From NCBI RefSeq assembly GCF_000482385.1, contig NZ_AXVD01000004.1, positions 62,001-126,000 on the forward strand: DNA of 64,000 nt. The letters run 5' to 3'. The translations under genes were made by a program, and so were the position numbers. This DNA comes from Nocardia sp. CNY236. Its GTDB lineage: Bacteria; Actinomycetota; Actinomycetes; Mycobacteriales; Mycobacteriaceae. Shown here piece after piece: positions 9,800 through 19,774 of this stretch. The notes under the pieces were generated by a model. That model saw only the letters and a program-made list of their open reading frames with translations, made no database searches and was not told the origin of the DNA. The stretch's first letter is position 1; each line of letters starts with the position of its first letter.

Positions 9800-10842
9800 T
9801 CACCTTTTCCGCAACGACGGTTCTCGTCCTCACGCTGATCGCCGCGCTGGTCACCGCGGTCGGTCTCTGGGCATATTCGACTGCCAATCGGCTCGATCGG
9901 TTACACGTCCGTTCCGACCAGTCCTGGCAGGCACTGGATGCGGCACTGGCGAGACGGGCCGTGGTAGCCAGGTCGGTGGCCATGGCCGTGGCGGGTCCAG
10001 TATCCGATCCGATCCTCGCAGAACAAGCGAGGCGACTGTCCGGGCTGGCCGATCGGGCAGAGCGGGCCGGTCGTACAGAGCGGGAGACCGTGGAGAACCA
10101 GCTGTCGACCGCGCTGTCGGCAGTCGATATCGGCACACTGCGCCCGCAATTGGTCGCCGAACTGGCCGACGCCGAGGCCAGAGTGCTGATCGCGCGTCGT
10201 TTCCACAACGATGCCGTGCGCGACACTCTCGCCCTGCGTACGCGACGCCCGGTGCGCATCCTCCATCTCGGTGGCACCGCCCCGCTGCCGTCCTACTTCG
10301 AGATCACCGAGCGCGCGACCCCTGCTGCGGCCACCGGTCTCGCGGTCGACTCGATTCGCACGAGCGCCCGCGTTGTCCTGCTCGACGAGCAGGACCGAAC
10401 ACTGTTGATGCGTGGCAATGATCCCAAGACCCCGGAAGTGTCGTTCTGGTTCACCGTTGGTGGCGGCGTTGAGCCCGGCGAGAGTTTGCGCACGGCAGCG
10501 GTACGCGAACTCTACGAGGAGACCGGGTATCGGGCCGATCCGGCCGCGTTGCGTGGCCCGATGTGGCGGCGGGTCGCGGTGTTTCCGTTCGATGGCGAGC
10601 TGATTCGATCCGAAGAGCTCTTCTTCGGCTTGCGGGTGCACGGATTCGAACCGAGCGCGGCGTATCGGACCGCGATCGAACGCCACTACATCACCGCTCA
10701 CAAATGGTGTGGGGCCGCCGACATCGTGGCGCTCGACCAGCTCGGCGAAACGGTGTACCCGTACGATCTCGACGAATTGCTTCCCCAGGCCATCGAGGTG
10801 GTGTCGGGCAATGCCGATTTCGAGGTGCGTTCCATCCGCTGA
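9796..10842 (+). CDS. Membrane-anchored Nudix hydrolase
   Basis: The 348-residue protein has one N-terminal membrane helix (about 5-27) and an alpha-helical, LemA-like middle region (about 30-170). A C-terminal Nudix domain follows, with a complete Nudix box at residues 223-245 (GGVEPGE...RELYEETGY). Nudix enzymes cleave nucleoside diphosphates linked to another group; the substrate here is unknown. It matches the Rv2609c position directly after pimA, with an ATGA overlap, which suggests a link to activated-sugar or lipid-precursor turnover. That link is inference. Confidence 0.85.
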   Translation: MITFSATTVLVLTLIAALVTAVGLWAYSTANRLDRLHVRSDQSWQALDAALARRAVVARSVAMAVAGPVSDPILAEQARRLSGLADRAERAGRTERETVENQLSTALSAVDIGTLRPQLVAELADAEARVLIARRFHNDAVRDTLALRTRRPVRILHLGGTAPLPSYFEITERATPAAATGLAVDSIRTSARVVLLDEQDRTLLMRGNDPKTPEVSFWFTVGGGVEPGESLRTAAVRELYEETGYRADPAALRGPMWRRVAVFPFDGELIRSEELFFGLRVHGFEPSAAYRTAIERHYITAHKWCGAADIVALDQLGETVYPYDLDELLPQAIEVVSGNADFEVRSIR

Positions 10843-11047
10843 CCGCCTCGAGCTCATCGCAGTGTGGGCTGTGTCTGCACAGCACGGGGTCGCAGTGGCA
10901 TCGGTCTGCGAGCAGCCGAGATCGGCAGGCGAGATCGGACCAGGCCAGTGCTGGGTAACTGGCTATCTAGCGGCGTGATGTGGGCACCTAGAATTGGGGC
11001 GTTCGAGACCCGCGCGACCATTTGGCGCACATGACTCAGGAGTTGCC

Positions 11048-11950
11048 GTGACCACGCCCGAGACCACCCAGACCATCGGCACCGCTCGCGTGAAGCGCGG
11101 AATGGCCGAGATGCTCAAGGGTGGAGTGATCATGGATGTCGTGACGCCCGAGCAGGCCAAGATCGCCGAGGATGCCGGTGCGGTCGCTGTGATGGCGTTG
11201 GAGCGAGTTCCGGCGGATATCCGGGCACAGGGCGGCGTGTCGCGCATGAGCGATCCCGACATGATCGAGGGCATCATCTCGGCGGTGTCGATTCCGGTCA
11301 TGGCAAAGGCGCGCATCGGGCACTTCGTCGAGGCGCAGATCCTGCAGAGTCTCGGTGTCGACTACGTCGACGAATCGGAGGTGCTCACGCCGGCCGACTA
11401 CGCCAACCATATCGACAAATGGAACTTCACCGTGCCGTTCGTCTGTGGCGCCACCAACTTGGGGGAGGCGTTGCGTCGGATCAGCGAAGGCGCGGCCATG
11501 ATCCGCTCCAAGGGGGAGGCGGGTACCGGCGATGTGTCCAACGCGACCACGCACATGCGAAAGATTCGCCAGCAGCTGCGCCAGCTGTCGGCCCTGCCCG
11601 AGGACGAGTTGTTCGTTGCCGCGAAGGAGTTGCAGGCACCCTACGAGTTGGTCCGTGAGATCGCGACGACCGGTGAACTGCCTGTTGTGCTGTTCACAGC
11701 TGGTGGTATCGCCACCCCAGCCGATGCTGCCATGATGATGCAGCTCGGAGCCGAAGGTGTATTCGTGGGTTCGGGCATCTTCAAATCCGGTGATCCGGCG
11801 CAGCGTGCTGCCGCCATCGTCAAGGCCACCACGTTCCACGATGATCCGGATGTGCTGGCCAAAGTCTCACGTGGTCTGGGCGAGGCCATGGTCGGAATCA
11901 ACGTCGAGGATGTTGCGCAGCCGCATCGGTTGGCGGAGCGTGGCTGGTGA
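11048..11950 (+). CDS. pdxS: Pyridoxal 5'-phosphate synthase, PdxS subunit
   Basis: The 300-residue TIM-barrel enzyme makes PLP from ribose 5-phosphate, glyceraldehyde 3-phosphate and ammonia supplied by PdxT. The two catalytic lysines are present: K87 in MAKARIGHF and K155 in RSKGEAGTG, with D30 also conserved. GTG 11048 follows CAGGAG with a five-base gap and gives the family N-terminus. The partner pdxT is separated by one gene (tesB), as in mycobacteria. The 205-base upstream region presumably carries the promoter; no MocR-type regulator gene is adjacent. Confidence 0.97.
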   Translation: MTTPETTQTIGTARVKRGMAEMLKGGVIMDVVTPEQAKIAEDAGAVAVMALERVPADIRAQGGVSRMSDPDMIEGIISAVSIPVMAKARIGHFVEAQILQSLGVDYVDESEVLTPADYANHIDKWNFTVPFVCGATNLGEALRRISEGAAMIRSKGEAGTGDVSNATTHMRKIRQQLRQLSALPEDELFVAAKELQAPYELVREIATTGELPVVLFTAGGIATPADAAMMMQLGAEGVFVGSGIFKSGDPAQRAAAIVKATTFHDDPDVLAKVSRGLGEAMVGINVEDVAQPHRLAERGW

Positions 11951-11991
11951 TCGCGGCAGAGGTACTGGTGCCGGTCGCGCTAACCTAGCGC

Positions 11992-12813
11992 ATGGCGAGA
12001 ATCGAAAAGGCGCTGGAGATCGAGCGGCTCGAGCGAGATATCTTTCGCGGTGCGTGCACCAAAACCCAGCTCCCGCGGACCTTCGGTGGGCAAGTCGCCG
12101 GCCAGGCTCTCGTCGCTGCTGTCCGGACGGTGGAGCCGCGATTTCGAGTGCACTCGTTGCACGGGTACTTTCTGCGTCCGGGTAATCCGCAGGAACGGAC
12201 CGTGTACCAGGTCGATCGCATCCGCGATGGTCGATCGTTCTGCACTCGTCGGGTGACCGGCCTACAGGACGGGGCCGCGATCTTCACCATGGCGGCTTCG
12301 TTCCACGTCGGTGATCACGGGCCCGGACATCAGGACGTCATGCCCGAGGTGATGATGCCGGAAGAGCTGCCCGATGAGATCGAGCAGTTGGAGTTCGACC
12401 GACCCTGGGCAGTGCGTGAATGGGAGCATTGGGACATCCGGACAGTGCCCCAAGAGAAAGTGTCGCGGCGTGACAGGGTGGTCTCGCAACAGCAGGTGTG
12501 GTTCCGCTATCGACACCGGCTACCCGATGACCCGCTCGTCCACGTGTGCACACTCGCCTACATGAGCGATATGACGCTGCTCGGTTCTTCCAAGGTCAAC
12601 CATCCCGATGAACCGACGCAGAATGCCTCGCTCGATCACGCTATGTGGTTCTTGCGACCGTTCCGCGCCGACGAGTGGCTGCTCTACGATCAATCCTCAC
12701 CATCGGCCGACTTCGGCCGCGCCTTGACCGGCGGCAAGATTTTCACTCGCGCGGGTGCGTTGGTCGCTGCGGTGATTCAGGAGGGTTTGATCCGTACCTG
12801 GCGTGAGAGCTGA
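11992..12813 (+). CDS. tesB: Acyl-CoA thioesterase II (TesB)
   Basis: The 273-residue double hot-dog thioesterase hydrolyses medium- and long-chain acyl-CoA to free fatty acid and CoA. The N-terminal half begins [17 protein letters not shown], and the C-terminal half has the [12 protein letters not shown] signature with the catalytic Asp. It sits 41 bases after pdxS and is read in the same direction. The link to PLP synthesis is positional only, but the order pdxS-tesB-pdxT is conserved in mycobacteria (Rv2606c-Rv2604c). Confidence 0.93.
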   Translation: MARIEKALEIERLERDIFRGACTKTQLPRTFGGQVAGQALVAAVRTVEPRFRVHSLHGYFLRPGNPQERTVYQVDRIRDGRSFCTRRVTGLQDGAAIFTMAASFHVGDHGPGHQDVMPEVMMPEELPDEIEQLEFDRPWAVREWEHWDIRTVPQEKVSRRDRVVSQQQVWFRYRHRLPDDPLVHVCTLAYMSDMTLLGSSKVNHPDEPTQNASLDHAMWFLRPFRADEWLLYDQSSPSADFGRALTGGKIFTRAGALVAAVIQEGLIRTWRES

Positions 12814-12923
12814 GCGGCGCGATGGACGCGATGGAACTGCGATACTCTGCAGTCGCGGCCCCGGGCGAGCGCGACGGCCGTGCGCGCGAGGCGGGCATCG
12901 ATGCCACTCGTAAGCTCTGCGGG

Positions 12924-13610
12924 GTGAACAGTACCCCGGTAGCCGAACGTGTCGACGACCTGCAGCCGAGACGATCTCGCCCCACCATCGGGGTATTGGC
13001 CTTGCAAGGAGATGTCCGGGAGCACGTCGTAGCGCTCGAGCGCTGTGGCGCCGCGCCGATTCTGGTTCGCCGCGAAACGGAGTTGGCGGCGGTGGATGCG
13101 GTGGTGCTACCAGGCGGTGAGTCGACCACGATCAGCACGCTGCTGGCTTCGTTCGGGTTGCTGGAGCCGCTGCGCGACCGGCTACGAGCCGGGATGCCCG
13201 CATTCGGTTCGTGCGCGGGCATGATCCTGCTCGCATCGGAAGCGCTCGACACGCGTCCGGATGCCCACCAATTGTCCGGGATCGACATGACGGTGCGCCG
13301 CAACGCGTTCGGCCGCCAAGTCGATTCGTTCGAGACCGATCTCGTGTTCGCGGGCCTGCAGGGGGGCCCGGTTCGAGCGGTGTTCATTCGGGCGCCGTGG
13401 GTCGAGCGGGTAGGAGCCGGCGTCGAAGTTCTGGCGAGGGTTCCCGACGGCCCCGCCGAGGGCCGGGTGGTTGCAGTACGTCAGGGCAATGTGCTTGCCA
13501 CCTCCTTTCATCCCGAGGTCACCGGCGATCTGCGGGTGCACGGCATGTTCGTGGACCTGGTTCGAGTGGCGGCGCTGGGCGGGGCCGCTCGGGGACAGTC
13601 GTCCGAGTAG
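12924..13610 (+). CDS. pdxT: Pyridoxal 5'-phosphate synthase glutaminase subunit PdxT
   Basis: The 228-residue class I glutaminase releases ammonia for PdxS. The nucleophile is C97 (GSCAGM), and the other triad members are H196 and E198 in SFHPEV. The GGESTT loop is present. GTG 12924 gives 24 residues before the conserved [10 protein letters not shown]; a TTG at 12996 is a possible shorter start, and the frame is open further upstream. It is followed after 77 bases by yebC. Confidence 0.94.
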   Translation: MNSTPVAERVDDLQPRRSRPTIGVLALQGDVREHVVALERCGAAPILVRRETELAAVDAVVLPGGESTTISTLLASFGLLEPLRDRLRAGMPAFGSCAGMILLASEALDTRPDAHQLSGIDMTVRRNAFGRQVDSFETDLVFAGLQGGPVRAVFIRAPWVERVGAGVEVLARVPDGPAEGRVVAVRQGNVLATSFHPEVTGDLRVHGMFVDLVRVAALGGAARGQSSE

Positions 13611-13687
13611 GCTGAGCAATGTTGTCGTCCCGGCCATGCCGGTCCGGAAGCCGACCAGACGTGTCACCGACCTGAAGGAAGTAGGGA

Positions 13688-14440
13688 ATGAGCGGCCACT
13701 CCAAATGGGCCACCACCAAGCACAAGAAGGCTGCGATCGACGCCAAGCGTGGCAAATTATTCGCGAAGTTGATCAAGAATATCGAGGTGGCGGCCCGTAC
13801 CGGTGGTGGTGACCCGGATGGCAATCCGACGCTGTACGACGCGATCCAGAAGGCGAAGAAGTCCTCGGTTCCCAATGACAACATCGAGCGCGCCCGCAAG
13901 CGGGGCGGTGGCGAGGAGGCTGGCGGCGCCGACTGGCAGACGATCATGTACGAGGGCTACGGCCCCAATGGTGTTGCCGTATTGGTCGAATGCCTGACCG
14001 ACAATCGCAATCGCGCCGCTGGCGAGGTGCGGGTCGCGATGACCCGCAATGGCGGCAACATGGCCGACCCGGGCTCGGTGTCCTATCTGTTTCATCGCAA
14101 GGGCATCGTCATCGTGGAGAAGAACGGCTTGTCCGAAGACGACGTACTGACTGCAGTGCTCGATGCCGGCGCCGAAGAGGTCAACGACCTCGGTGAATCG
14201 TTCGAGATCATCAGCGATCCCGGTGATCTGGTGGCCGTTCGTACTGCACTGCAGAGCGCTGGACTCGACTACGACTCAGCAGAATCGGGCTTCCAGCCTT
14301 CGGTGTCGGTGGCAGTCGACGCCGACGGCGCTCGCAAGATGATCAAGCTGGTCGACGCACTCGAAGACAGTGACGACGTGCAGAATGTCTACACCAACGT
14401 CGACATCCCCGATGAGGTGCTTGCGCAGCTCGACGAGTAG
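13688..14440 (+). CDS. yebC: YebC/PmpR family protein
   Basis: The 250-residue protein begins [25 protein letters not shown], diagnostic of the YebC family, and spans all three domains. Members bind DNA as regulators in some bacteria, and others help ribosomes translate proline stretches; which applies here is not known. The ribosome site GGAAG lies upstream of ATG 13688. Its position between pdxT and ruvC is conserved across actinobacteria. Confidence 0.95.
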   Translation: MSGHSKWATTKHKKAAIDAKRGKLFAKLIKNIEVAARTGGGDPDGNPTLYDAIQKAKKSSVPNDNIERARKRGGGEEAGGADWQTIMYEGYGPNGVAVLVECLTDNRNRAAGEVRVAMTRNGGNMADPGSVSYLFHRKGIVIVEKNGLSEDDVLTAVLDAGAEEVNDLGESFEIISDPGDLVAVRTALQSAGLDYDSAESGFQPSVSVAVDADGARKMIKLVDALEDSDDVQNVYTNVDIPDEVLAQLDE

Positions 14441-14580
14441 TCGGTGGGCCGGGTTCGCGTGGGTCGGTATCGAACAGTGCAGTACAACGACAGCAGTAGG
14501 GCAACGACAACGGTGTGCACTCGGCGAGGATGCACGAGCAGAACGATCCTCTCGGTGACGGGTTCCGCACGTGCCACGAG

Positions 14581-14787
14581 CTACTCGGCAACCTTGGTGC
14601 GCTCACACCATTCGTAGACGCGCAGTCGTCCTTCGGGAGTGTCTCTTTCTCGCTGGGTCGCTGCGAAATGCTCGTATCCCCCCCGGAAGGGTATCTTCAA
14701 TTCGACTCCGGGCGGGGTGATCGGGACGATACGCGCGGGCAAGTCGTGCGGTCCGCCTTCGAGGACGGCCTTGGCAACAGTGCTCAT
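14581..14787 (-). CDS. Small DUF5988-like protein
   Basis: This 68-residue reverse-strand protein begins MSTVAKAVLEGGPHDLPAR, contains GGYEHF near the middle and ends WCERTKVAE. This pattern (VLEGGP...YEHF...WxxRTxxAE) matches my memory of the small actinobacterial family catalogued as DUF5988, often found beside natural-product genes; the function is unknown. It lies against the direction of its neighbours, between yebC and ruvC, where M. tuberculosis has other genes. No strong ribosome site is seen. Codon use looks coding, and the internal pattern supports a real gene. Confidence 0.7.
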   Translation of the reverse strand: MSTVAKAVLEGGPHDLPARIVPITPPGVELKIPFRGGYEHFAATQRERDTPEGRLRVYEWCERTKVAE

Positions 14788-15055
14788 TCTCGGATGGTAG
14801 AAGCGTGGCGGCATCGGGTGTGGCGGATTCGGAGCACGAAATGCGTAAGTTTGCTTATCATTTGCTGATCTCGATTCGGGCACGCGGGTCGGTCCTCTCC
14901 GAGTGCAGCGCCCCTGGCCGGACGCGCACCACCGGCCGTGCCCGGCGCTCGTGTCCCGGCATGCCTCAGCGAATTGCTCGAATGCTCCAGCGCGCCATCG
15001 GGTGGATCGGGCGACGTGTCGGGGGCTCGTAATCGTCCGCGGCTGCGCTAAACTC

Positions 15056-15071
15056 TCGAACAATTGTTCGT
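15056..15071 (+). promoter_or_regulatory. LexA (SOS) box upstream of ruvC
   Basis: The sequence TCGAAC-AATT-GTTCGT matches the actinobacterial SOS consensus TCGAAC(N4)GTTCGA at 11 of 12 fixed positions. It ends 18 bases before the ruvC start. Mycobacterial ruvC is a known LexA target, so SOS control of ruvCAB is very likely here. Confidence 0.88.
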
Positions 15072-15089
15072 GCCTGGAGAGGGGTTGTC

Positions 15090-15659
15090 GTGCGGGTGAT
15101 GGGCGTCGACCCCGGACTCACCCGGTGTGGTTTCGGAATGGTCGAGGGTGGATCGGGGCGGAAGGTCACCGCAGTGGACGTCGGCGTGGTCCGCACCCCC
15201 GGTGATGTGGAGCTGGCCCAGCGCCTACTCGCGGTCGCCGACGCTGCAGATCGTTGGATGGAACTGCACCAACCGGAAACCGTCGCGATCGAACGAGTTT
15301 TCGCCCAACACAATGTTCGCACCGCGATGGGCACCGCACAGGCCGGTGGGGTGATCGCGCTCGCTGCGGCGCGCCGTGGGATCCCGGTGGTGTTCCACAC
15401 ACCCAGCGAGGTCAAGGCCGCGGTCACCGGTAACGGCATCGCGGACAAGAAGCAAGTGACCACCATGGTCACCCGCATTCTCGGTCTGCCTTCCGCTCCT
15501 CGACCGGCCGACGCGGCGGATGCGTTGGCTCTGGCCATCTGCCATTGTTGGCGGGCGCCGCTGCTGGAGCGAATGGCCGCAGCGGAGGCGAAAGCCTCCG
15601 CCGCGCAGCGGCGGTATCGGGAACGGCTGGCCGAACAGCGGAAGGTGGTACGTCGATGA
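15090..15659 (+). CDS. ruvC: Holliday junction endonuclease RuvC
   Basis: The 189-residue RNase H-fold nuclease cuts four-way junctions made during recombinational repair. The four acidic metal ligands are D7, E68, D141 and D144. GTG 15090 follows a purine-rich GGAGAGGGG site. The C-terminal 30 residues are a basic, Ala-rich extension typical of actinobacteria. It overlaps ruvA by the ATGA of its stop and forms one unit with ruvA and ruvB under a LexA box. Confidence 0.97.
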   Translation: MRVMGVDPGLTRCGFGMVEGGSGRKVTAVDVGVVRTPGDVELAQRLLAVADAADRWMELHQPETVAIERVFAQHNVRTAMGTAQAGGVIALAAARRGIPVVFHTPSEVKAAVTGNGIADKKQVTTMVTRILGLPSAPRPADAADALALAICHCWRAPLLERMAAAEAKASAAQRRYRERLAEQRKVVRR

Positions 15660-16261
15660 TCGCATCAGTGCGAGGCGAGGTCGTGCAGATCGCACTCGAC
15701 CACGTCGTGATCGAAGCGGCCGGTGTCGGTTATCGACTCAACGTCACCCCGTCCACCGTCGCCGGACTCGGCAATGGCGAGGAAGCCAGGCTCTACACCA
15801 CGCTGATCGTGCGCGAGGACTCGATGACGCTCTACGGTTTCGCCGACACCGAAGCCCGCGATGTGTTCGGACTACTGCAGACGGTCTCCGGCGTCGGTCC
15901 ACGCCTTGCCATGGCGGTCCTGGCTGTGCTCGAACCGGAAGCGCTGCGCACAGCGCTTGCCGAGGGCGATGTAGCCGCACTCACTCGGGTCCCCGGGATC
16001 GGTAAGCGGGGCGCCGAGCGCATGGTGGTGGAATTGCGGGACAAAGTCGAACGCGTTGCCCTACCGACCGGACCACCCGGAGCGTCACCGTTCTCGGTGG
16101 TGACACCGGTACGCGACCAGGTCGTCGAAGCGCTCCTCGGGCTCGGCTTCGCCACCAGACAGGCCGAACAAGCAGTCGACGCAGTCCTTGCCGACCACTC
16201 CGTCACCGATACCTCCATCGCTCTGCGAGCCGCGCTCGGCTTTTTGGGCAAGAACCGGTAG
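15656..16261 (+). CDS. ruvA: Holliday junction branch migration protein RuvA
   Basis: The 201-residue protein binds Holliday junctions as a tetramer and loads RuvB. It shows the N-terminal OB fold (MIASVRGEV...), paired helix-hairpin-helix motifs around [11 protein letters not shown] and [12 protein letters not shown], and a C-terminal RuvB-binding domain from about residue 150. The start overlaps the ruvC stop; ruvB begins six bases after its own stop. Confidence 0.97.
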   Translation: MIASVRGEVVQIALDHVVIEAAGVGYRLNVTPSTVAGLGNGEEARLYTTLIVREDSMTLYGFADTEARDVFGLLQTVSGVGPRLAMAVLAVLEPEALRTALAEGDVAALTRVPGIGKRGAERMVVELRDKVERVALPTGPPGASPFSVVTPVRDQVVEALLGLGFATRQAEQAVDAVLADHSVTDTSIALRAALGFLGKNR

Positions 16262-16267
16262 GGCGAG

Positions 16268-17350
16268 ATGGGCCACCCCGAGGAGTCGACTGAATCACAG
16301 GTCAGCGCACACTATCTGACGTCCGACGGCGAGATCGAGGCGAATTTGCGCCCGAAGTCGTTGGAGGACTTCATCGGTCAGCCCCGAGTTCGCGAACAGC
16401 TCACGTTGGTTCTGCGTGGGGCGAAACAGCGCGGCAGTACACCCGATCATGTCTTGTTGTCCGGTCCACCGGGTCTCGGCAAGACCAGCATGGCGATGAT
16501 CATCGCTGCAGAACTCGGCACTGCCCTGCGGATCACCTCGGGCCCCGCGTTGGAACGGTCGGGCGATCTTGCGGCAATGCTGAGCAACCTGGTGGAGGGC
16601 GATGTGTTGTTCATCGACGAGATCCATCGCATGGCCCGCCCTGCCGAAGAAATGCTCTACCTGGCGATGGAGGACTTCCGGGTCGATGTGGTCGTCGGCA
16701 AAGGCCCGGGTGCGACCTCCATTCCCCTCGAAATCGCTCCGTTCACATTGGTGGGCGCTACCACCCGATCCGGAGCACTGACCGGCCCGCTGCGCGATCG
16801 GTTCGGTTTCACCGGTCACATGGACTTCTACGAGCCCGCCGAGGTGCTGCGCATCCTCCAGCGTTCGGCACACATCCTCGGCGTCTCCGTCGACGAGGAG
16901 GGCGCGGCCGAAATCGCGGGTCGCTCCCGCGGCACGCCCCGCATCGCCAACCGCCTGCTGCGCCGCGTGCGCGACTACGCAGAGGTTCGTGCCGATGGTC
17001 GGATCACCAGGTCCATAGCGCACGCAGCGCTCGAGGTCTACGACGTGGACGCACTCGGTCTCGATCGTCTCGATCGCGCAGTCCTCGGTGCGCTCGTGCG
17101 TAATTTCGGCGGCGGCCCGGTCGGTGTGTCCACGTTGGCGGTCGCAGTCGGCGAGGAAGCCGCCACCGTCGAGGAGGTATGCGAACCGTTCTTGGTGCGC
17201 GCGGGCCTGGTCGCACGCACTCCGCGAGGTCGGGTCGCCACAGCCGGAGCCTGGGAGCACCTCGGCTTGGTGCCTCCTCCGGATTCGGTGTTCGGTGCCA
17301 TCGAAGTGCGCGGGCGGGAGCCGCAGGCCACTCTCGATCTGTTCGAGTGA
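16268..17350 (+). CDS. ruvB: Holliday junction branch migration ATPase RuvB
   Basis: The 360-residue AAA+ motor drives branch migration on RuvA-bound junctions. The Walker A lysine is K72 in GPPGLGKTS, Walker B is D117/E118 in LFIDEIH, and the arginine-finger region GPLRDRFG is present. A winged-helix domain follows (about 275-340). It is the last gene of the ruvCAB unit and faces the tetR gene tail to tail with a 39-base gap. Confidence 0.98.
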   Translation: MGHPEESTESQVSAHYLTSDGEIEANLRPKSLEDFIGQPRVREQLTLVLRGAKQRGSTPDHVLLSGPPGLGKTSMAMIIAAELGTALRITSGPALERSGDLAAMLSNLVEGDVLFIDEIHRMARPAEEMLYLAMEDFRVDVVVGKGPGATSIPLEIAPFTLVGATTRSGALTGPLRDRFGFTGHMDFYEPAEVLRILQRSAHILGVSVDEEGAAEIAGRSRGTPRIANRLLRRVRDYAEVRADGRITRSIAHAALEVYDVDALGLDRLDRAVLGALVRNFGGGPVGVSTLAVAVGEEAATVEEVCEPFLVRAGLVARTPRGRVATAGAWEHLGLVPPPDSVFGAIEVRGREPQATLDLFE

Positions 17351-17389
17351 CGGGAGTGCTGCGGGCGCTGTCGAGGTGCCGCCGCGAGG

Positions 17390-18034
17390 TCAGGACGTCC
17401 CGCGCGGCGCCCGGTCGTTGCGGACGCCATCGATGAGCAACCGGTGGATGGCCGTGCTCACCCCGGTCATCCCCACGTCGTCCGGTTCGCGCAAGGAGTA
17501 CACGATGGCGCCGATCACCATTCCGGTGACTGCGCGTGCGGTGTTCACCGTATCCAGGTCGGCGCGCAGATAGCCGAGTTCGACGCCGTGGTCGAGATAC
17601 CCCGCGGTCAGTGTGTCGGCCGTATCGAGCAGGCGATACAGACGATGGGTGAGCTCGTCGTCGATTCCGGTCGCGTGATAGAGCAGCAGTTGAGCCACCC
17701 GGCGATCGGCGATCAAGATCTCGGTGAGGGCCACCGCTATGCGATCGATCTGAGCTTCGTACTCATCGAGCGTGGTGGCCGCGTCGGGCGCATTCTCCGT
17801 GCCGAGAGCTGCGATGATGCGACCGGCCAGATCGTCGATGACGTGATCGATGATGTCGCGCTTGTTGCTGAAGTATCGATAGAAGGTGCCGTGCCCGATG
17901 CCCAGTCGGCTTGCGATGTCGGCGATGGCGGTCGCGTGATAGCCCTCCTCCGCGAAACAGAGGAACGCGGTGTCGATGATCTCCTGACGCAATTCGGCTT
18001 TGCGTCGTTCTGCGCGGGTTGGTGGCTTTGTCAC
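17390..18034 (-). CDS. TetR family transcriptional regulator
   Basis: This dimeric repressor has an N-terminal helix-turn-helix, IADIASRLGIGHGTFYRYFSN, and an all-helical ligand domain. I place the start at GTG 18034 (VTKPPTRAERR), giving 214 residues. An in-frame ATG at 18076 adds 14 residues but would overlap the divergent monooxygenase start. Neither start has a clear ribosome site. Two palindromes lie in the divergent region, so it probably controls both itself and the monooxygenase; the ligand is unknown. Confidence 0.88.
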   Translation of the reverse strand: MTKPPTRAERRKAELRQEIIDTAFLCFAEEGYHATAIADIASRLGIGHGTFYRYFSNKRDIIDHVIDDLAGRIIAALGTENAPDAATTLDEYEAQIDRIAVALTEILIADRRVAQLLLYHATGIDDELTHRLYRLLDTADTLTAGYLDHGVELGYLRADLDTVNTARAVTGMVIGAIVYSLREPDDVGMTGVSTAIHRLLIDGVRNDRAPRGTS

Positions 18035-18039
18035 ACTTT

Positions 18040-18056
18040 TGATGATACGGTCATCA
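18040..18056. promoter_or_regulatory. Palindrome between tetR and monooxygenase, probable operator
   Basis: The sequence TGATGA-TACGG-TCATCA is a perfect six-base inverted repeat with a five-base spacer. It lies in the 35-base gap between the divergent starts, a usual place for a TetR operator. Confidence 0.55.
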
Positions 18057-18061
18057 GAAGA

Positions 18062-18079
18062 GGAATGATATGTCATTCC
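18062..18079. promoter_or_regulatory. Second palindrome over the monooxygenase start
   Basis: The sequence GGAATGA-TATG-TCATTCC is a perfect seven-base inverted repeat that spans the monooxygenase ATG at 18070. It may be a second TetR operator or simply an mRNA hairpin that hides the start codon. Both palindromes share the TGA/TCA half-site core. Confidence 0.5.
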
Positions 18080-19599
18080 GGGATGGCAGGGTTGTCGGGA
18101 GGTTCGGCGTGGCGCCTCGATATGACGCGGTCGTGGTCGGTGCGGGATTCGGTGGCATGGGCGCAGCTATCCAGCTCGACCGGCTGGGCCTGAGCAACTA
18201 CCTCGTCCTCGAACGCGAGGACGATCTCGGTGGCACGTGGCATGTCAATCGGTATCCGGGGCTGGCGGTCGACATCGCTTCGGTCACCTACTCGTATTCG
18301 TTCGAGCCGAACCCGCACTGGTCGCGGCTGTTCGCCCCGGGAGCCGAGTTGAAGGCCTACGCCGAACACGTCGCCGACAAGTACGACGTGCGACGTCGGA
18401 TGCGGTTCGGCACCACGGTCGAGGGCGCACGCTGGGACGACGACGGTGAATACTGGATCGTGTCCATTGCGGGCGGGGGTGTTGTTACCTCCCGCTATCT
18501 GCTCACCGCGACCGGATTCCTGTCCCAGCCCTACACGCCACCTTTTCCGGGTATCGATTCGTTCGCCGGTGACATCCTCCACACGACCGCATGGCAGGAC
18601 GGCTTCGACCTCGCCGACCGTCGCGTCGCGGTCATCGGTACCGGCGCCACCGCGGTGCAACTGATACCCGAGGTGGCGCGCAAGGCGCGTGCGTTGACCG
18701 TGTTCCAGCGCACTCCGATCTGGGTGGTTCCCAAGATCGATGCCGCGATCCCGGAGTCGGTGCAACGGTTGTTCGAGTTGGTGCCGGCGACGCAGCAGGC
18801 CGCACGGCTGGTCAACACCGGTCTTCTCGAAGCGTTGATGGTGGTGGGGGTGTTGCATTTCAAGCAGGTCAAAATGCTGCACGCAGGGGTGAGCATGCTG
18901 GCCAAGGCGCATTTGTGGGCATCTGTGCGAGATCGGAGAACGCGCGAGCAACTCACCCCCGACTACGACTTCGGATGCAAACGACCCACGTTCTCCAATC
19001 GGTACTTCGCGACGTTCAACCAGCGGCACGTGCGGTTGGAGACGGAGCGGATCGACCATGTCGTCCCCGAGGGAATCGTCACTGCCGACGGACGGACGAT
19101 AGCGATAGACACGCTCATCCTCGCCACTGGATTCGACCTCTGGGATGCGAACTTCCCAGCGATCGAGATCATCGGGCGTGACGGGGTGAACCTCGGAAAA
19201 TTCTGGCGGGACAACCGATTCCAAGCCTACGAGGGCATCACGGTGCCGAAGTTCCCGAATTTCCTCAGCCTCAACAGCCCGTACTCCTACAGTGGCCTGT
19301 CCTATTTTACGACGATCGAAGCCCAGATGAAGCACATGGGCCGGTTGTTCGGGGAGTTGCGTCGCCGAGGGGAGACCACCTTCGAGGTCACCGAACAGGC
19401 CAACGCCGCGTTTCTGGATCGCGTCACCGCCAAGCTCGGCTCGTCGGTCTTCTACGACGGTGACTGCGCCACCGCGCACAGCTACTACTTCAACCCGCAT
19501 GGTGAAGCCGCGCTGTTGCGGCCGACGAGTACGATCAACGCCCACCGTGAGGCGGTCGCCTTCTCACTCGACGACTACGCCTACGGCAAGATCGCTTGA
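18070..19599 (+). CDS. Flavin-containing (Baeyer-Villiger-type) monooxygenase
   Basis: The 509-residue FAD/NADPH enzyme inserts one oxygen atom into a ketone or soft nucleophile. The first Rossmann motif is GAGFGG (24-29) and the second is GTGATA (190-195). The fingerprint FAGDILHTTAW (165-175) matches FxGxxxHxxxW, but the next residue is Q instead of the P/D of classic Baeyer-Villiger enzymes, so an atypical member is likely. DDLGGTWHVNRYPG is also typical. A GAAGAGGA site lies five bases before the ATG. It is divergent from a TetR gene that probably regulates it. The substrate is unknown; steroids, ketones or antibiotics are possible. Confidence 0.88.
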   Translation: MSFRDGRVVGRFGVAPRYDAVVVGAGFGGMGAAIQLDRLGLSNYLVLEREDDLGGTWHVNRYPGLAVDIASVTYSYSFEPNPHWSRLFAPGAELKAYAEHVADKYDVRRRMRFGTTVEGARWDDDGEYWIVSIAGGGVVTSRYLLTATGFLSQPYTPPFPGIDSFAGDILHTTAWQDGFDLADRRVAVIGTGATAVQLIPEVARKARALTVFQRTPIWVVPKIDAAIPESVQRLFELVPATQQAARLVNTGLLEALMVVGVLHFKQVKMLHAGVSMLAKAHLWASVRDRRTREQLTPDYDFGCKRPTFSNRYFATFNQRHVRLETERIDHVVPEGIVTADGRTIAIDTLILATGFDLWDANFPAIEIIGRDGVNLGKFWRDNRFQAYEGITVPKFPNFLSLNSPYSYSGLSYFTTIEAQMKHMGRLFGELRRRGETTFEVTEQANAAFLDRVTAKLGSSVFYDGDCATAHSYYFNPHGEAALLRPTSTINAHREAVAFSLDDYAYGKIA

Positions 19600-19774
19600 C
19601 CCGAACCCGGTGCCATGTCGGGTCGGCAGCGATGTGGTGCACGGCTGGAACGTCGACGGATGTGAGCGCCACGCGGACCCAAGAGACGTGCGAGTGTGGC
19701 GTCCGTGCGGTCAACTGGCAGACTGTGTGGGTACTTGTCCATCCCACCCACGACACTAGGGACTGACTTCGACG

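Noticed and set aside
18073..19545. 490-codon reverse open frame antisense to the monooxygenase
   Set aside because: The monooxygenase motifs are intact on the forward strand; the antisense product is a composition artefact of high GC3.
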